Positions 37,838-47,744 of a stretch of DNA of 64,000 nucleotides are shown here, one piece after another (the stretch's first letter is position 1; each line of letters starts with the position of its first letter). Origin of the DNA: Franconibacter helveticus LMG 23732 (GTDB lineage: Bacteria; Pseudomonadota; Gammaproteobacteria; Enterobacterales; Enterobacteriaceae). The stretch is from contig NZ_AWFX01000057.1 in assembly GCF_000463115.2 (NCBI RefSeq), positions 107,953 to 171,952 of the forward strand. Direction: 5' to 3'. The position numbers and the translations under genes are program-made. The notes beneath the pieces are model-generated. The model was not told the origin of the DNA and did not search any database. It saw only the letters and a list, made by a program, of their open reading frames with translations.

Positions 37838-39037
37838 TCAGATGCGGTTTTCCGCCAGCGCCTGCGCGCAGGCCCAGGCGCTGGCCCACGCCCACTGGAA
37901 GTTATAGCCGCCCAACCAGCCGGTGACATCCATGACTTCGCCAATAAAATAGAGTCCCGGCACGTCGCGCGCTTCCATTGTCCGTGAAGAGAGCGCATGC
38001 GTATCCACGCCGCCCAGCGTTACCTCTGCGGTGCGGTAGCCTTCGGTGCCGTTAGGCTGCACGCGCCAGTTTTGCAGGCTCTCTTCCAGCGCCTGCTGCT
38101 CACGACCATTAAGCTGCTTTAGCGTCGTTTCCGGTATCTGTTTGAGTTCCTGTAAACATTCCACTAACCGCTTTGGCAGCAGCATCGCGAGCGTGTTTTT
38201 CAGGCTCTGATTCGGGTGCGCTTCGCGCTGCGCGTTAAGAAACGCGCAAAGGTCAGTATCGGGCAGCAAATTCACCGAAACCCATTCGCCCGGCAGCCAG
38301 TAGCTTGAGATTTGCAGCACCGCCGGCCCGGAAAGCCCACGGTGGGTAAAAAGAATATTTTCACGGAAGGTGACGCCGTTTTCTGCGCTAACCACAGCGG
38401 GCACCGCCACGCCGGACAGCGTCTGCACCTGTTCAAGCAGCGGCTTATGCAGCGTGAAGGGCACAAGGCCCGCGCGGGTCGGCAGGACTTTCAGACCGAA
38501 CTGCTCTGCGACTTTATAACCAAACGGCGTCGCGCCAAGCCCCGGCATGGAAAGCCCGCCAGTGGCGATAACCAGCCTGGGCGTTTTAATGTGCGCGCCG
38601 TTAAGCTGCAACGTATAGCCGCTGTCGTCACGTTCAATGCTGAGCACTTCCGTGCGCAGGCGCAGCGTAACGTTGCCTTTCTCGCATTCTTTCATCAGCA
38701 TATCGACTATCTGCTGCGCGGAGTCGTCGCAAAAAAGTTGCCCGAGGGTTTTCTCATGCCAGGCGATGCCGTGCTTGCCTACCAGATCGATAAAATCCCA
38801 CTGGGTATAGCGTGCCAGCGCCGATTTGCAAAAGTGCGGGTTCTCGCTCAGATAGGCCGACGGTTCAACATAGAGGTTGGTGAAGTTGCAGCGCCCGCCG
38901 CCTGACATCAGGATCTTACGTCCCGGCTTTTTACCATTATCCAGCAACAACACCCGGCAGCCCGCCTGCCCGGCCTGGGCCGCACAGAAAAGCCCCGCTG
39001 CGCCCGCCCCGATAATGACGGCATCAAACTGTTCCAC
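37838..39037 (-). CDS. yhiN: HI0933-family flavoprotein YhiN (rRNA dihydrouridine synthase type)
   Basis: 399 aa (E. coli 400). FAD-binding oxidoreductase with GAGAAGLFCA near 11-20, GRKILMSGGGRCNFTN near 39-54 and C-terminal GGYNFQWAWASAWA. The E. coli protein has recently been reported to make dihydrouridine in 23S rRNA (named RdsA), as I recall. Divergent from pitA, as in E. coli. Confidence 0.94.
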   Translation of the reverse strand: MEQFDAVIIGAGAAGLFCAAQAGQAGCRVLLLDNGKKPGRKILMSGGGRCNFTNLYVEPSAYLSENPHFCKSALARYTQWDFIDLVGKHGIAWHEKTLGQLFCDDSAQQIVDMLMKECEKGNVTLRLRTEVLSIERDDSGYTLQLNGAHIKTPRLVIATGGLSMPGLGATPFGYKVAEQFGLKVLPTRAGLVPFTLHKPLLEQVQTLSGVAVPAVVSAENGVTFRENILFTHRGLSGPAVLQISSYWLPGEWVSVNLLPDTDLCAFLNAQREAHPNQSLKNTLAMLLPKRLVECLQELKQIPETTLKQLNGREQQALEESLQNWRVQPNGTEGYRTAEVTLGGVDTHALSSRTMEARDVPGLYFIGEVMDVTGWLGGYNFQWAWASAWACAQALAENRI

Positions 39038-39265
39038 TTACCTTTCCTCTTTCTGACTGGGCCGCGAATTGTAAATATTCGACGCTGGTCGCACCAGCGT
39101 CACACTTGTGTCAAAATTTATCTGATTGAATTTAAAAGTAAAATTATTTTACCTGCCAGAGAGCGGCACGCCGATCCTTAAAAAAAGCTATATTTCACTT
39201 TGCCCGCGCCGCGGTTGTCTTAGATAATGCGCCGCGTTCATGTCCTCAAAATGGCGTAACGTCCT

Positions 39266-40768
39266 ATGCTACATTTGTTTGCCGGGCTGGATCTGCATAC
39301 TGGCCTCTTGTTATTACTTGCTCTGGGATTTGTACTGTTTTATGAAGCCATTAATGGCTTCCATGATACGGCAAACGCAGTAGCAACCGTTATCTACACT
39401 CGCGCTATGCGATCGCAACTCGCGGTAGCAATGGCGGCAATCTTCAACTTCCTTGGCGTGTTATTAGGCGGGTTGAGCGTGGCGTATGCGATTGTGCATA
39501 TGCTGCCTACCGATCTGCTGCTTAACGTTGGCTCCGCGCACGGTCTGGCAATGGTCTTTTCCATGCTGCTGGCAGCCATCATCTGGAACCTGGGCACGTG
39601 GTATTTCGGCCTGCCGGCTTCCAGTTCGCATACCCTGATTGGCGCAATCATCGGCATAGGTCTCACCAATGCATTGATGACCGGCACGTCAGTGGTGGAT
39701 GCCCTCAACATCCCGAAAGTGATTAACATTTTCGGCTCGCTGATTGTGTCGCCGATTGTCGGTCTGGTCTTTGCGGGCGGGCTGGTGTTTTTGCTGCGCC
39801 GCTACTGGAGCGGCACGAAAAAACGCGCCCGTATCCACCTGACGCCGGCCGAGCGTGAAAAGAAAGACGGCAAGAAAAAGCCGCCGTTCTGGACGCGTAT
39901 CGCGCTTATCCTCTCGGCTATCGGCGTGAGTTTTTCTCACGGCGCTAACGACGGTCAGAAAGGCATCGGCCTGATTATGCTGGTGCTGATTGGCGTCGCG
40001 CCGGCAGGCTTCGTGGTCAACATGAACGCCTCCGGCTACGACATCACCCGCACCCGTGACGCCGTTAACAACGTTGAGACTTACTTCCAGCAGCACCCGA
40101 CGGCGATTCGTCAGGTTGCCGGGGTCGACCCGTTGATCCCAACGCCTGAGCAAGTGAACCCGACGGCCAACCCGAAAGAGTTTCATTGCGACGCCAGCCG
40201 CGCCATTATCGCGCTCGATCGCGCTAAAGCGATGCTTGGCAACATCGAAAGCTATGACAAGCTGACGGTTGACCAGCGCAGCCAGCTGCGCCGCATTATG
40301 CTCTGCATCTCCGATACCACGGATAAAGTCGCTAAGCTGCCGGAAACCAGTGCTGATGATAAGCGTCTGCTAAACAAGCTGAAAGGCGACATGCTCAGTA
40401 CCATTGAGTACGCGCCGGTCTGGATTATCATGGCCGTGGCGCTGGCGCTGGGCATTGGTACGATGATTGGCTGGCGTCGCGTGGCGACCACTATCGGCGA
40501 AAAAATCGGTAAGAAAGGCATGACCTACGCGCAGGGCATGTCGGCGCAGATGACGGCGGCGGTCTCTATCGGCATCGCGAGCTACACCGGTATGCCGGTT
40601 TCAACCACGCACGTCCTCTCTTCTTCGGTCGCAGGCACCATGATTGTGGATGGCGGCGGTTTGCAGCGTAAAACCGTCACCAACATTCTGATGGCCTGGG
40701 TGTTCACCCTGCCCGCGTCGATCGCCCTTTCCGGCGTGTTGTACTGGATAGCGCTGCACTTCGTGTAA
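39266..40768 (+). CDS. pitA: Low-affinity inorganic phosphate transporter PitA
   Basis: 500 aa (E. coli 499). Metal-phosphate:H+ symporter of the inner membrane with two PiT signature repeats, [18 protein letters not shown] near 32-49 and [13 protein letters not shown] near 225-237, and about ten hydrophobic segments. The central cytoplasmic loop (about 255-375) is the most divergent part, as usual. Also the main zinc-phosphate uptake route in E. coli. Confidence 0.97.
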   Translation: MLHLFAGLDLHTGLLLLLALGFVLFYEAINGFHDTANAVATVIYTRAMRSQLAVAMAAIFNFLGVLLGGLSVAYAIVHMLPTDLLLNVGSAHGLAMVFSMLLAAIIWNLGTWYFGLPASSSHTLIGAIIGIGLTNALMTGTSVVDALNIPKVINIFGSLIVSPIVGLVFAGGLVFLLRRYWSGTKKRARIHLTPAEREKKDGKKKPPFWTRIALILSAIGVSFSHGANDGQKGIGLIMLVLIGVAPAGFVVNMNASGYDITRTRDAVNNVETYFQQHPTAIRQVAGVDPLIPTPEQVNPTANPKEFHCDASRAIIALDRAKAMLGNIESYDKLTVDQRSQLRRIMLCISDTTDKVAKLPETSADDKRLLNKLKGDMLSTIEYAPVWIIMAVALALGIGTMIGWRRVATTIGEKIGKKGMTYAQGMSAQMTAAVSIGIASYTGMPVSTTHVLSSSVAGTMIVDGGGLQRKTVTNILMAWVFTLPASIALSGVLYWIALHFV

Positions 40769-40789
40769 GCGTTTGACGTAAAAATAAAA

Positions 40790-40820
40790 AGCGGGTCAGG
40801 CAACTGACCCGCTTTTTTTA
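40790..40820. terminator. Terminator after pitA
   Basis: AGCGGGTCAG-GCAA-CTGACCCGCT followed by TTTTTT on the plus strand and by a T-rich run on the minus strand, so it can serve both pitA and the convergent uspB. Confidence 0.9.
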
Positions 40821-40897
40821 TGCGCGCATGCCGTTTACGCTGACGCCATAACGCAGTACGGGAAGGCTGGCGGGAGCGGTTCCCGCCGTTTGCCTCT

Positions 40898-41233
40898 TCA
40901 ATGCCAGATAAGCAGGGCCACCAGGCTCACTACCACCAGGCCGCACAGCGCGCTGGTCAGAATGAATTGCCGGCGCACCCGCTCGCAGCGGCGGATAAAC
41001 TCATCGTCGTGATGGTCAAGATAGCGTTGCCAGTAGATGTACCAGACAAGGCGGATTTGTTTGCTGGGCTGGCCGTGGGCGGTAAAAAACCCGCCGCCGT
41101 CGACATACTGGTAGAGCAAAGGATCGCAACCGCGCAGCACCACCAGCAACGCGCGTAACGACGAGAAGTAGCGCGCCATATTGACGACGCAAACCACACA
41201 CAAAGCCCAGAACAGCGCGACAGTGCTGACCAT
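40898..41233 (-). CDS. uspB: Universal stress protein B
   Basis: 111 aa as in E. coli. Small inner-membrane protein with hydrophobic segments at about 1-20 and 90-109 and a basic region between. Sigma-S dependent in E. coli and needed for ethanol resistance in stationary phase. Divergent from uspA. Confidence 0.96.
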   Translation of the reverse strand: MVSTVALFWALCVVCVVNMARYFSSLRALLVVLRGCDPLLYQYVDGGGFFTAHGQPSKQIRLVWYIYWQRYLDHHDDEFIRRCERVRRQFILTSALCGLVVVSLVALLIWH

Positions 41234-41621
41234 ACCCCCACCCCCGGCAAATGCTTACGGAGCGAACGCCCCGGATACCCAGTCTGACATTTCAGTAAAT
41301 GGATGCAGTAAAACCCGCCCGGGCTCACATTTATTCACCCGAACGGCTCATTAAATAGTGTAGGAGATCCGTTCATTTTTTTTCCACAACGTTAATCCTT
41401 ATCAATGCCAGTCGAACTATTTTTCATTTGAATAAGGGTGACCGGCGTCAATTGACGGATAAGCCAGAGCGCTATAAGGTAAAAATAGCCTCTATAATTG
41501 AAGTCCTTACGCTGGAGTCAGCTCCCGCAAGGGTAATACGCAGGACGCCGGCACGCGAACGGCACAGCGAAACCGCCGTTCAGTCCACTGGTCATCGACA
41601 TCTTATGGAAGGAGTAACACT
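41234..41621. other. uspB/uspA divergent regulatory region
   Basis: 388 bp with no credible gene; expected to hold the uspA and uspB promoters. A perfect TATAAT occurs at 41493-41498 on the plus strand but without a good -35 at the right distance; TTGACG at 41452-41457 followed by TATAAG at 41473-41478 (15-bp spacer) is an alternative. The uspA ribosome binding site AAGGAG lies at 41609-41614. Confidence 0.4.
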
Positions 41622-42059
41622 ATGGCTTATCAACATATTCTTATCGCAGTCGACCTGTCGCCGGAAAGCAAAGTGCTGGTTGAAAAAGCGGTATCCATGG
41701 CGCGTCCTTATAACGCGAAAATTTCTCTGATTCATGTCGATGTGAATTACTCCGATCTTTACACCGGCCTTATCGACGTGAACCTTGGCGATATGCAAAA
41801 GCGTATCTCTGAGGAGACCCACAACGCCCTGACGGAACTCTCCACCAACGCAGGCTACCCGATCACCGAGACCCTGAGCGGCAGCGGCGACTTAGGCCAG
41901 GTGCTGGTCGATGCAATTAAAAAATATGACGTCGACCTGGTGGTTTGCGGCCATCACCAGGATTTCTGGAGCAAGCTGATGTCTTCAGCGCGCCAGCTCA
42001 TCAACACGGTGCATATCGACATGCTTATCGTACCGCTGCGCGATGAAGAGGACGAATAA
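41622..42059 (+). CDS. uspA: Universal stress protein A
   Basis: 145 aa (E. coli 144). Cytosolic dimer of the alpha/beta USP fold without the ATP-binding G-2x-G-9x-G motif, as in E. coli UspA. Begins [16 protein letters not shown] and ends with [12 protein letters not shown]. Induced by growth arrest and many stresses. In E. coli dtpB follows; here rsmJ comes next on the other strand. Confidence 0.97.
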   Translation: MAYQHILIAVDLSPESKVLVEKAVSMARPYNAKISLIHVDVNYSDLYTGLIDVNLGDMQKRISEETHNALTELSTNAGYPITETLSGSGDLGQVLVDAIKKYDVDLVVCGHHQDFWSKLMSSARQLINTVHIDMLIVPLRDEEDE

Positions 42060-42075
42060 GCCCTCGCTTATAAAA

Positions 42076-42100
42076 AAGCCCCGCACAGCGGGGCTTTTCT
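42076..42100. terminator. Terminator between uspA and rsmJ
   Basis: AAGCCCCGC-ACA-GCGGGGCTT with TTTTCTTTT on the plus strand and a T-run on the minus strand; a shared bidirectional terminator. Confidence 0.9.
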
Positions 42101-42101
42101 T

Positions 42102-42854
42102 TTATTGCGGCGTACCGGGATAGATATCGAACCGGTGCCCTTTTGTTACCACCGCGTTCGGCGTGGCGACATCAGCCAGCGGCGGCGCATAGTCGGGGCG
42201 CTTTACCACCACACGTTTAGTCGCAAGCCTGCGCGCAGGCGCCAGCAGGCCGTCGGCGTCTTCATCCGGCCCCACCAGCGACTGAAACACCCGCATCTCT
42301 TTTTTCACCAGCGCGCTTTTTTGCTTATGAGGAAACATCGGGTCGAGATAAACCACCTGCGGGCGCGGCGTAAGAGTTTCAAGCGAAGTGAGGCTGGACG
42401 CGTGAATAAGCGAGAGACGCTCGCGCAACCAGACGCCGATTTCCGCATCCTCATAACCCCGACGCAGGCCGTCATCCAGCAGCGCCGCCACCACCGGGTT
42501 ACGTTCGAGCATACGCACCCGGCAGCCAACAGAGGCGAGCACAAAAGCGTCGCGGCCCAGGCCTGCGGTAGCGTCCACAACGTCAGGCAGATAATCGCCC
42601 TTTACGCCCACCGCTTTCGCCACGGCCTCGCCGCGTCCGCCGCCAAATTTGCGCCGGTGCGCCATCGCCCCGGAGACGAAATCGACAAAAATGCCGCCAA
42701 GCTTGGGTTCGTCGCGCTTGCGCAGCTCCAGATGGTCTGGCGTCATCGCCAGCGCCATCAGGTTATCCGCGTCATGCCGTAAACCCCAACGAGCCGCAAG
42801 AACAGATAAGGCGCCGTCTCCGGCGCCTGATTCATCAATTAAACAAATGTTCAC
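42102..42854 (-). CDS. rsmJ: 16S rRNA (guanine-1516 N2) methyltransferase
   Basis: 250 aa as in E. coli RsmJ (YhiQ). SAM motif [19 protein letters not shown] and catalytic-type [19 protein letters not shown] are present. Acts on G1516 of 16S rRNA. The start is GTG at 42854, reading VNICLIDES, 7 bp after the prlC stop; longer in-frame starts lie inside prlC and add non-homologous residues. Second gene of the prlC operon. Confidence 0.94.
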   Translation of the reverse strand: MNICLIDESGAGDGALSVLAARWGLRHDADNLMALAMTPDHLELRKRDEPKLGGIFVDFVSGAMAHRRKFGGGRGEAVAKAVGVKGDYLPDVVDATAGLGRDAFVLASVGCRVRMLERNPVVAALLDDGLRRGYEDAEIGVWLRERLSLIHASSLTSLETLTPRPQVVYLDPMFPHKQKSALVKKEMRVFQSLVGPDEDADGLLAPARRLATKRVVVKRPDYAPPLADVATPNAVVTKGHRFDIYPGTPQ

Positions 42855-42861
42855 GCGACGG

Positions 42862-44904
42862 TTAGCCTTTAATACCGTAGTGTTCCAGCATCGCGTCGAG
42901 CTGCGGCTCGCGGCCGCGGAATCGTTTGAACAGCTCCATTGGCTCTTCAGAGCCGCCACGGGTCAGGATGTTATCCAGGAATGACTGGCCGGTTTCGCGG
43001 TTGAAAATCCCTTCCTCTTCAAAGCGAGAGAAGGCGTCCGCCGCCAGTACGTCAGCCCACAGATAGCTGTAGTAACCCGCCGCGTAGCCGCCAGCGAAGA
43101 TATGGCTGAAAGCGTGCGGGAATCGGCCCCATGATGGGCCCGGCAGCACGGCCACCTGCTTTTTGATTTCGGCGAGCGTTTCCAGCACTTTCGCGCCCTG
43201 CTCCGGGCTGAACTCGGCATGCAGGCGGAAATCGAACAGGCCGAACTCCAGCTGGCGCAGAATAAACATCGCCGCCTGGTAGTTTTTCGCCGCCAGCATT
43301 TTGTCGAGCAGCGCCTGCGGCAGCGGCTCGCCGGTCTCAAAGTGACCGGAAATAAACGCCAGCGCCTCCGGCTCCCAGCACCAGTTTTCCATAAACTGGC
43401 TCGGCAGCTCGACGGCATCCCACGGCACGCCGCTGATGCCCGCCACCCCTGGGGTTTCGACGCGGGTCAGCATGTGGTGCAGGCCGTGACCGAACTCGTG
43501 GAACAGTGTGATCACCTCATCGTGGGTGAAGAGCGCAGGTTTACCGTTCACCGGGCGGTTGAAGTTACAGGTCAGGTAAGCCACCGGCTTTTGCAACGAA
43601 CCGTCTGCTTTGCGCATCTGGCCGACGCAGTCGTCCATCCATGCCCCGCCGCGTTTGTTTTCACGCGCGTAGAGGTCGAGATAAAAGCTGCCGCGCAGTT
43701 CGTTGTTCTCGTCATACAGCTCGAAGAAACGCACGTCCGGATGCCAGACGTCGATATCTTTACGCTCTTTTGCCGTGATGCCGTAAATGCGTTTCACCAC
43801 CTCAAACAGGCCGCTGACCGCTTTCTGTTCCGGGAAGTAAGGGCGCAGCTGTTCGTCGCTGATGCTGTAAAGGTGCTGCTTCTGTTTTTCGCTGTAGTAA
43901 GCGATATCCCACGGCTGGAGATCTTCCACGCCAAAGTGCTCTTTCGCGAAGGCGCGCAGCTGCGCCAGCTCTTTCTCACCCTGCGGGCGGGCGCGTTTAG
44001 CGAGATCGGTGAGGAAATCGAGCACCTGCTGCGGGTTTTCCGCCATTTTGGTGGCGAGGGATTTTTGCGCGTAGTTCTCAAAGCCCAGCAGCTCTGCAAG
44101 CTCGTGACGCAGCGCGAGAATTTCCGCCATGACTGGGCTGTTATCCCATTTACCGGCGTTTGGCCCCTGGTCGGAGGCGCGGGTGCTGTAAGCGCGGTAC
44201 ATCTCTTCACGCAGCGGCTGGTTATCGCAATAGGTCATCACCGGCAGGTAGCTTGGAATGTCGAGCGTCAGCAGGAAGCCCTCCTGCTCTTTGGCTTGCG
44301 CCTGCGCTTTTGCCGCCGCCAGCGCGCTCTCCGGCATGCCAGCCAGCTCGGCTTCATCGGTGATCAGCTTCGACCAGCCCATAGTGGCGTCCAGCACGTT
44401 ATTGCTGTAGGTCGAGCCCAGCTCAGAAAGGCGCGCGGCGATTTCGCCATAGCGTTTTTGCTTCTCTTTCGGCAGGCCAATGCCGGAAAGCTCAAAATCT
44501 CGCAGGGCGTTATCCACCGCTTTTTTCTGCGCGGTGTCGAGCGCCTGGTAATGCTCCCCGTCGCGCAAATTGCGGTAGGCCTGATAAAGCCCTTCGTGCT
44601 GGCCCACCCAGGTGCTGTATTCAGAGAGCAGCGGCAACGTTTGTTCGTAAGCTTCGCGCAGCTCCGGGCTGTTCTGGACAGAATTAAGGTGGCTTACCGG
44701 CGAGAAAAGGCGTCCCAGCCGGTCGTCCACTTCCGCCAGCGGCTGGCAAAGGTTGTCCCAGGTATAAGGCGCGCCCTGCGCTACCACGCTTTCCACTTTG
44801 GCGCGACAGTCCGCCAGCGCCTGGGTAACGGCGGGCACGACATGTTCAGGCTTAATCGCAGAGAAAGGCGGCAGCTCAAAAGGAGTCAGTAAAGGATTTG
44901 TCAT
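42862..44904 (-). CDS. prlC: Oligopeptidase A
   Basis: 680 aa as in E. coli PrlC. Zinc metallopeptidase of the M3 family with HEFGHGLHH near residues 469-477 and the downstream glutamate region, degrading signal peptides and short peptides in the cytosol. I start at [16 protein letters not shown] (44904); the frame is open 46 codons further but that covers the promoter. A sigma-32 type promoter precedes it; it is a heat-shock gene in E. coli. Confidence 0.97.
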   Translation of the reverse strand: MTNPLLTPFELPPFSAIKPEHVVPAVTQALADCRAKVESVVAQGAPYTWDNLCQPLAEVDDRLGRLFSPVSHLNSVQNSPELREAYEQTLPLLSEYSTWVGQHEGLYQAYRNLRDGEHYQALDTAQKKAVDNALRDFELSGIGLPKEKQKRYGEIAARLSELGSTYSNNVLDATMGWSKLITDEAELAGMPESALAAAKAQAQAKEQEGFLLTLDIPSYLPVMTYCDNQPLREEMYRAYSTRASDQGPNAGKWDNSPVMAEILALRHELAELLGFENYAQKSLATKMAENPQQVLDFLTDLAKRARPQGEKELAQLRAFAKEHFGVEDLQPWDIAYYSEKQKQHLYSISDEQLRPYFPEQKAVSGLFEVVKRIYGITAKERKDIDVWHPDVRFFELYDENNELRGSFYLDLYARENKRGGAWMDDCVGQMRKADGSLQKPVAYLTCNFNRPVNGKPALFTHDEVITLFHEFGHGLHHMLTRVETPGVAGISGVPWDAVELPSQFMENWCWEPEALAFISGHFETGEPLPQALLDKMLAAKNYQAAMFILRQLEFGLFDFRLHAEFSPEQGAKVLETLAEIKKQVAVLPGPSWGRFPHAFSHIFAGGYAAGYYSYLWADVLAADAFSRFEEEGIFNRETGQSFLDNILTRGGSEEPMELFKRFRGREPQLDAMLEHYGIKG

Positions 44905-44970
44905 AAGCGCAGTCCTGGTTAAAAAGGTAAGAGAAGCGCATCGTGCGGCGCCCGGTACGTTGTCTGTAGC

Positions 44971-44996
44971 ATGGGGTTTAGTGTAGTTAATTTCAA
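44971..44996 (-). promoter_or_regulatory. Sigma-32 promoter of prlC-rsmJ
   Basis: On the minus strand TTGAAA (44991-44996) and CCCCAT (44971-44976), 14 bp apart, fit the heat-shock consensus. The -10 lies 67 bp before the prlC start. Confidence 0.75.
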
Positions 44997-45122
44997 TGGC
45001 GCCAGGTGTTCGCAGGTGCTTATTGCTGCGATGCGCCACCACGCCGCGAAAGCCTTGCCAGGCGCAGCCGGATGCATCACCTTCTTCCCGCCTTAATACT
45101 TCTTTTACTTCACAGAGGCGTG

Positions 45123-45200
45123 ATGAAAATAGTTTTAGCGCTGCCGTTAGCGGTGCTCATTATCATTTTTTCATCCACCCCTTCCGGCAGCGCAACCTGA
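45123..45200 (+). other. Possible 25-codon signal-peptide-like ORF in the prlC/rlmJ gap
   Basis: In the 481-bp gap between divergent prlC and rlmJ, an ATG with AGAGG 4 nt upstream opens a 25-residue frame starting MKIVLALPLAVLIIIFSS, entirely like a signal peptide, ending in TGA. A shifted frame continues for about 30 codons after the stop. It could be a true small membrane protein or the remnant of a frameshifted exported protein. The rest of 44905-45385 shows only the prlC promoter. Confidence 0.3.
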
Positions 45201-45385
45201 GTCAAAAACGGCTTGCGGACATGGCAGAAAGAAGCGAGTGAAAAACGCGCTAATCCCAACGCCTGCATGCGCGAACTGACGCTCTTTTCGCGCTGATATA
45301 TCAGGAGCGGACGGCGGCAGCGGTAATCCGTTGCGATCTGCGATAAACTATCGCCTGACCTCTTTTATTCCGGAATTCATCCCGC

Positions 45386-46228
45386 ATGCTCAGTTATCGC
45401 CACAGTTTTCACGCCGGCAACCATGCCGACGTCCTCAAACACACCGTCCAGAGCCTCATCATTGAGTCGCTCAAAGAGAAAGAAAAACCTTTCCTTTATC
45501 TGGATACTCATGCGGGCGCCGGTCGCTATCAGCTCAGCGGCGAGCATGCCGAACGCACCGGCGAATATCTGGAAGGCATCGCCCGTATCTGGCAACAGGA
45601 CGATCTGCCCGCGGAGCTGGAGCCTTATATCAACGTGGTGCAGCACTTCAACCGCAGCGGACAATTGCGCTATTACCCGGGTTCGCCGCTGATTGCCCGC
45701 CAGCTTTTACGTCCGCAGGACAGCCTGCAATTAACGGAGCTGCATCCGAGCGACTTCCCGCTGTTGCGCGGCGAATTTCAAAAAGATGAACGCGCCCGCG
45801 TGGAGCGCGCCGACGGCTACCAGCAGTTAAAAGCCAAACTGCCGCCGGTTTCCCGCCGTGGGTTAATCCTTATCGATCCGCCTTATGAAATTAAGACCGA
45901 TTACCAGGCGGTCGTGAGCGGCATCAACGAAGGCTACAAGCGCTTCGCGACGGGCGTTTACGCGCTGTGGTATCCGGTTGTGCTGCGCCAGCAGATAAAG
46001 CGCATGTTCAACGACCTGGAAGCGACCGGCATCCGCCGCATTCTGCAAATTGAGCTGGCGGTGCGCCCGGACAGCGATCAGCGCGGCATGACCGCTTCCG
46101 GCATGATCGTTATCAACCCGCCGTGGAAGCTTGAGCAGCAAATGGCGAACGTGCTGCCGTGGCTGCACAAAACGCTGGTGCCGACAGGCACAGGCCACAC
46201 CACGCTGAATTGGGTAGTGCCTGAATAA
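45386..46228 (+). CDS. rlmJ: 23S rRNA (adenine-2030 N6) methyltransferase
   Basis: 280 aa as in E. coli RlmJ (YhiR). SAM-dependent m6A methyltransferase on A2030 of 23S rRNA; catalytic motif DPPY in LIDPPYEIK near 163-171, N-terminal YRHSFHAGNHADVLKH. A small stem GGTTGC/GCAACC (46233-46249) follows the stop before gor. Confidence 0.96.
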   Translation: MLSYRHSFHAGNHADVLKHTVQSLIIESLKEKEKPFLYLDTHAGAGRYQLSGEHAERTGEYLEGIARIWQQDDLPAELEPYINVVQHFNRSGQLRYYPGSPLIARQLLRPQDSLQLTELHPSDFPLLRGEFQKDERARVERADGYQQLKAKLPPVSRRGLILIDPPYEIKTDYQAVVSGINEGYKRFATGVYALWYPVVLRQQIKRMFNDLEATGIRRILQIELAVRPDSDQRGMTASGMIVINPPWKLEQQMANVLPWLHKTLVPTGTGHTTLNWVVPE

Positions 46229-46318
46229 AAAAGGTTGCTTATTGCAACCATAGGCGCAAGCCAGACGCGCAAGGCGTACACTTAGCTAACTTTTTCGACG
46301 CAATTCAAGGAAACGGCC

Positions 46319-47671
46319 ATGAGCAGACACTATGACTACCTCGCTATCGGCGGCGGCAGCGGCGGCATCGCATCCATTAACCGGGCGGCCATGTATGGCC
46401 AGAAATGCGCGCTAATCGAAGCGAAAGCGCTCGGCGGCACCTGCGTTAACGTCGGCTGCGTGCCGAAAAAGGTCATGTGGCACGCGGCGCAAATCGCGGA
46501 GGCTATTCATCTCTACGGTCCCGATTACGGCTTTGATACCACCGTCAACCATTTCGACTGGCAGAAGCTGGTTAACAGCCGCACTGCTTATATCGATCGC
46601 ATTCATACCTCTTATGAGAATGTGCTGGGTAAAAACAATGTGGATGTGATAAACGGCTTCGCCCGTTTTGTCGATGCGCACACGGTTGAGGTAAATGGCG
46701 AGACGATCACGGCCGATCACATCCTGATCGCCACCGGCGGTCGTCCGGTGCAGCCAAACATTCCGGGCGCGGAATATGGCATTGATTCAGACGGCTTCTT
46801 TGAACTGGCGGAGATGCCGAAACGCGTCGCCGTGGTGGGCGCCGGGTATATTGCCGTGGAAATTGCGGGCGTCGTTAACGCGCTGGGCGCCGAAACGCAC
46901 CTGTTTGTACGCAAACACGCGCCGCTGCGCACCTTCGACCCTATGATTTCCGAAACGCTGGTTGAAATTATGCAGGCGGAAGGCCCGCATCTGCACACCC
47001 ACGCCACGCCGAAAGCGGTAATCAAAAACAGCGACGGCAGCCTGACGCTGGAACTGGAAGAGGGCCATTCGCAGACCGTGGATTGTTTGATCTGGGCGAT
47101 TGGCCGCGAGCCGTCGAACGATAATTTCAACCTCGCGGTAACGGGCGTTAAAACCGACGAAAAAGGCTATATCGTTGTTGATAAGTTCCAGAACACCAGC
47201 GTGCCGGGCATTTACGCCGTGGGCGACAACACAGGCGCGGTGGAATTAACCCCGGTGGCCGTGGCCGCAGGCCGTCGTCTTTCCGAACGCCTGTTTAACA
47301 ACAAGCCGCAAGAGCATCTGGACTACAGCAACATTCCGACCGTGGTGTTCAGCCATCCGCCCATCGGCACCGTTGGGCTTACCGAGCCGCAGGCGCGCGA
47401 GCAGTATGGCGATGAAAACGTGAAGGTTTATAAATCGTCCTTTACCGCCATGTATACCGCCGTCACCTCTCACCGCCAGCCGTGCCGTATGAAGCTGGTC
47501 TGCGTGGGCGAAGAGGAGAAAATCGTCGGTATTCACGGCATCGGCTTTGGCATGGACGAGATGTTGCAGGGCTTTGCCGTGGCGCTGAAGATGGGCGCAA
47601 CGAAGAAAGATTTCGATAACACCGTCGCCATTCACCCGACCGCTGCGGAAGAGTTCGTTACCATGCGTTAA
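46319..47671 (+). CDS. gor: Glutathione reductase
   Basis: 450 aa as in E. coli. FAD/NADPH disulfide oxidoreductase that keeps glutathione reduced in the cytosol. Redox cysteines C42 and C47 in [16 protein letters not shown] motif GGGSGGIAS at 11-19, NADPH site [11 protein letters not shown], and the C-terminal catalytic His-Glu in HPTAAEE. Followed by a strong terminator. Confidence 0.98.
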   Translation: MSRHYDYLAIGGGSGGIASINRAAMYGQKCALIEAKALGGTCVNVGCVPKKVMWHAAQIAEAIHLYGPDYGFDTTVNHFDWQKLVNSRTAYIDRIHTSYENVLGKNNVDVINGFARFVDAHTVEVNGETITADHILIATGGRPVQPNIPGAEYGIDSDGFFELAEMPKRVAVVGAGYIAVEIAGVVNALGAETHLFVRKHAPLRTFDPMISETLVEIMQAEGPHLHTHATPKAVIKNSDGSLTLELEEGHSQTVDCLIWAIGREPSNDNFNLAVTGVKTDEKGYIVVDKFQNTSVPGIYAVGDNTGAVELTPVAVAAGRRLSERLFNNKPQEHLDYSNIPTVVFSHPPIGTVGLTEPQAREQYGDENVKVYKSSFTAMYTAVTSHRQPCRMKLVCVGEEEKIVGIHGIGFGMDEMLQGFAVALKMGATKKDFDNTVAIHPTAAEEFVTMR

Positions 47672-47693
47672 GCGTGAACGCGGTTTTGAATCA

Positions 47694-47722
47694 GGCTAAG
47701 AGCAGCGCTCTTAGCCTTTTTT
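47694..47722 (+). terminator. Terminator of gor
   Basis: GGCTAAGAGC (47694-47703) pairs with GCTCTTAGCC (47707-47716), then TTTTTTAT. Lies 23 bp after the gor stop. Confidence 0.92.
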
Positions 47723-47744
47723 ATGGGTGTGAAATCCAGGGCTA

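Noticed and set aside
43219-44892. 557-codon plus-strand ORF opposite prlC
   Set aside because: Exact antisense of a well-conserved gene; a GC-skewed codon shadow with no family features.
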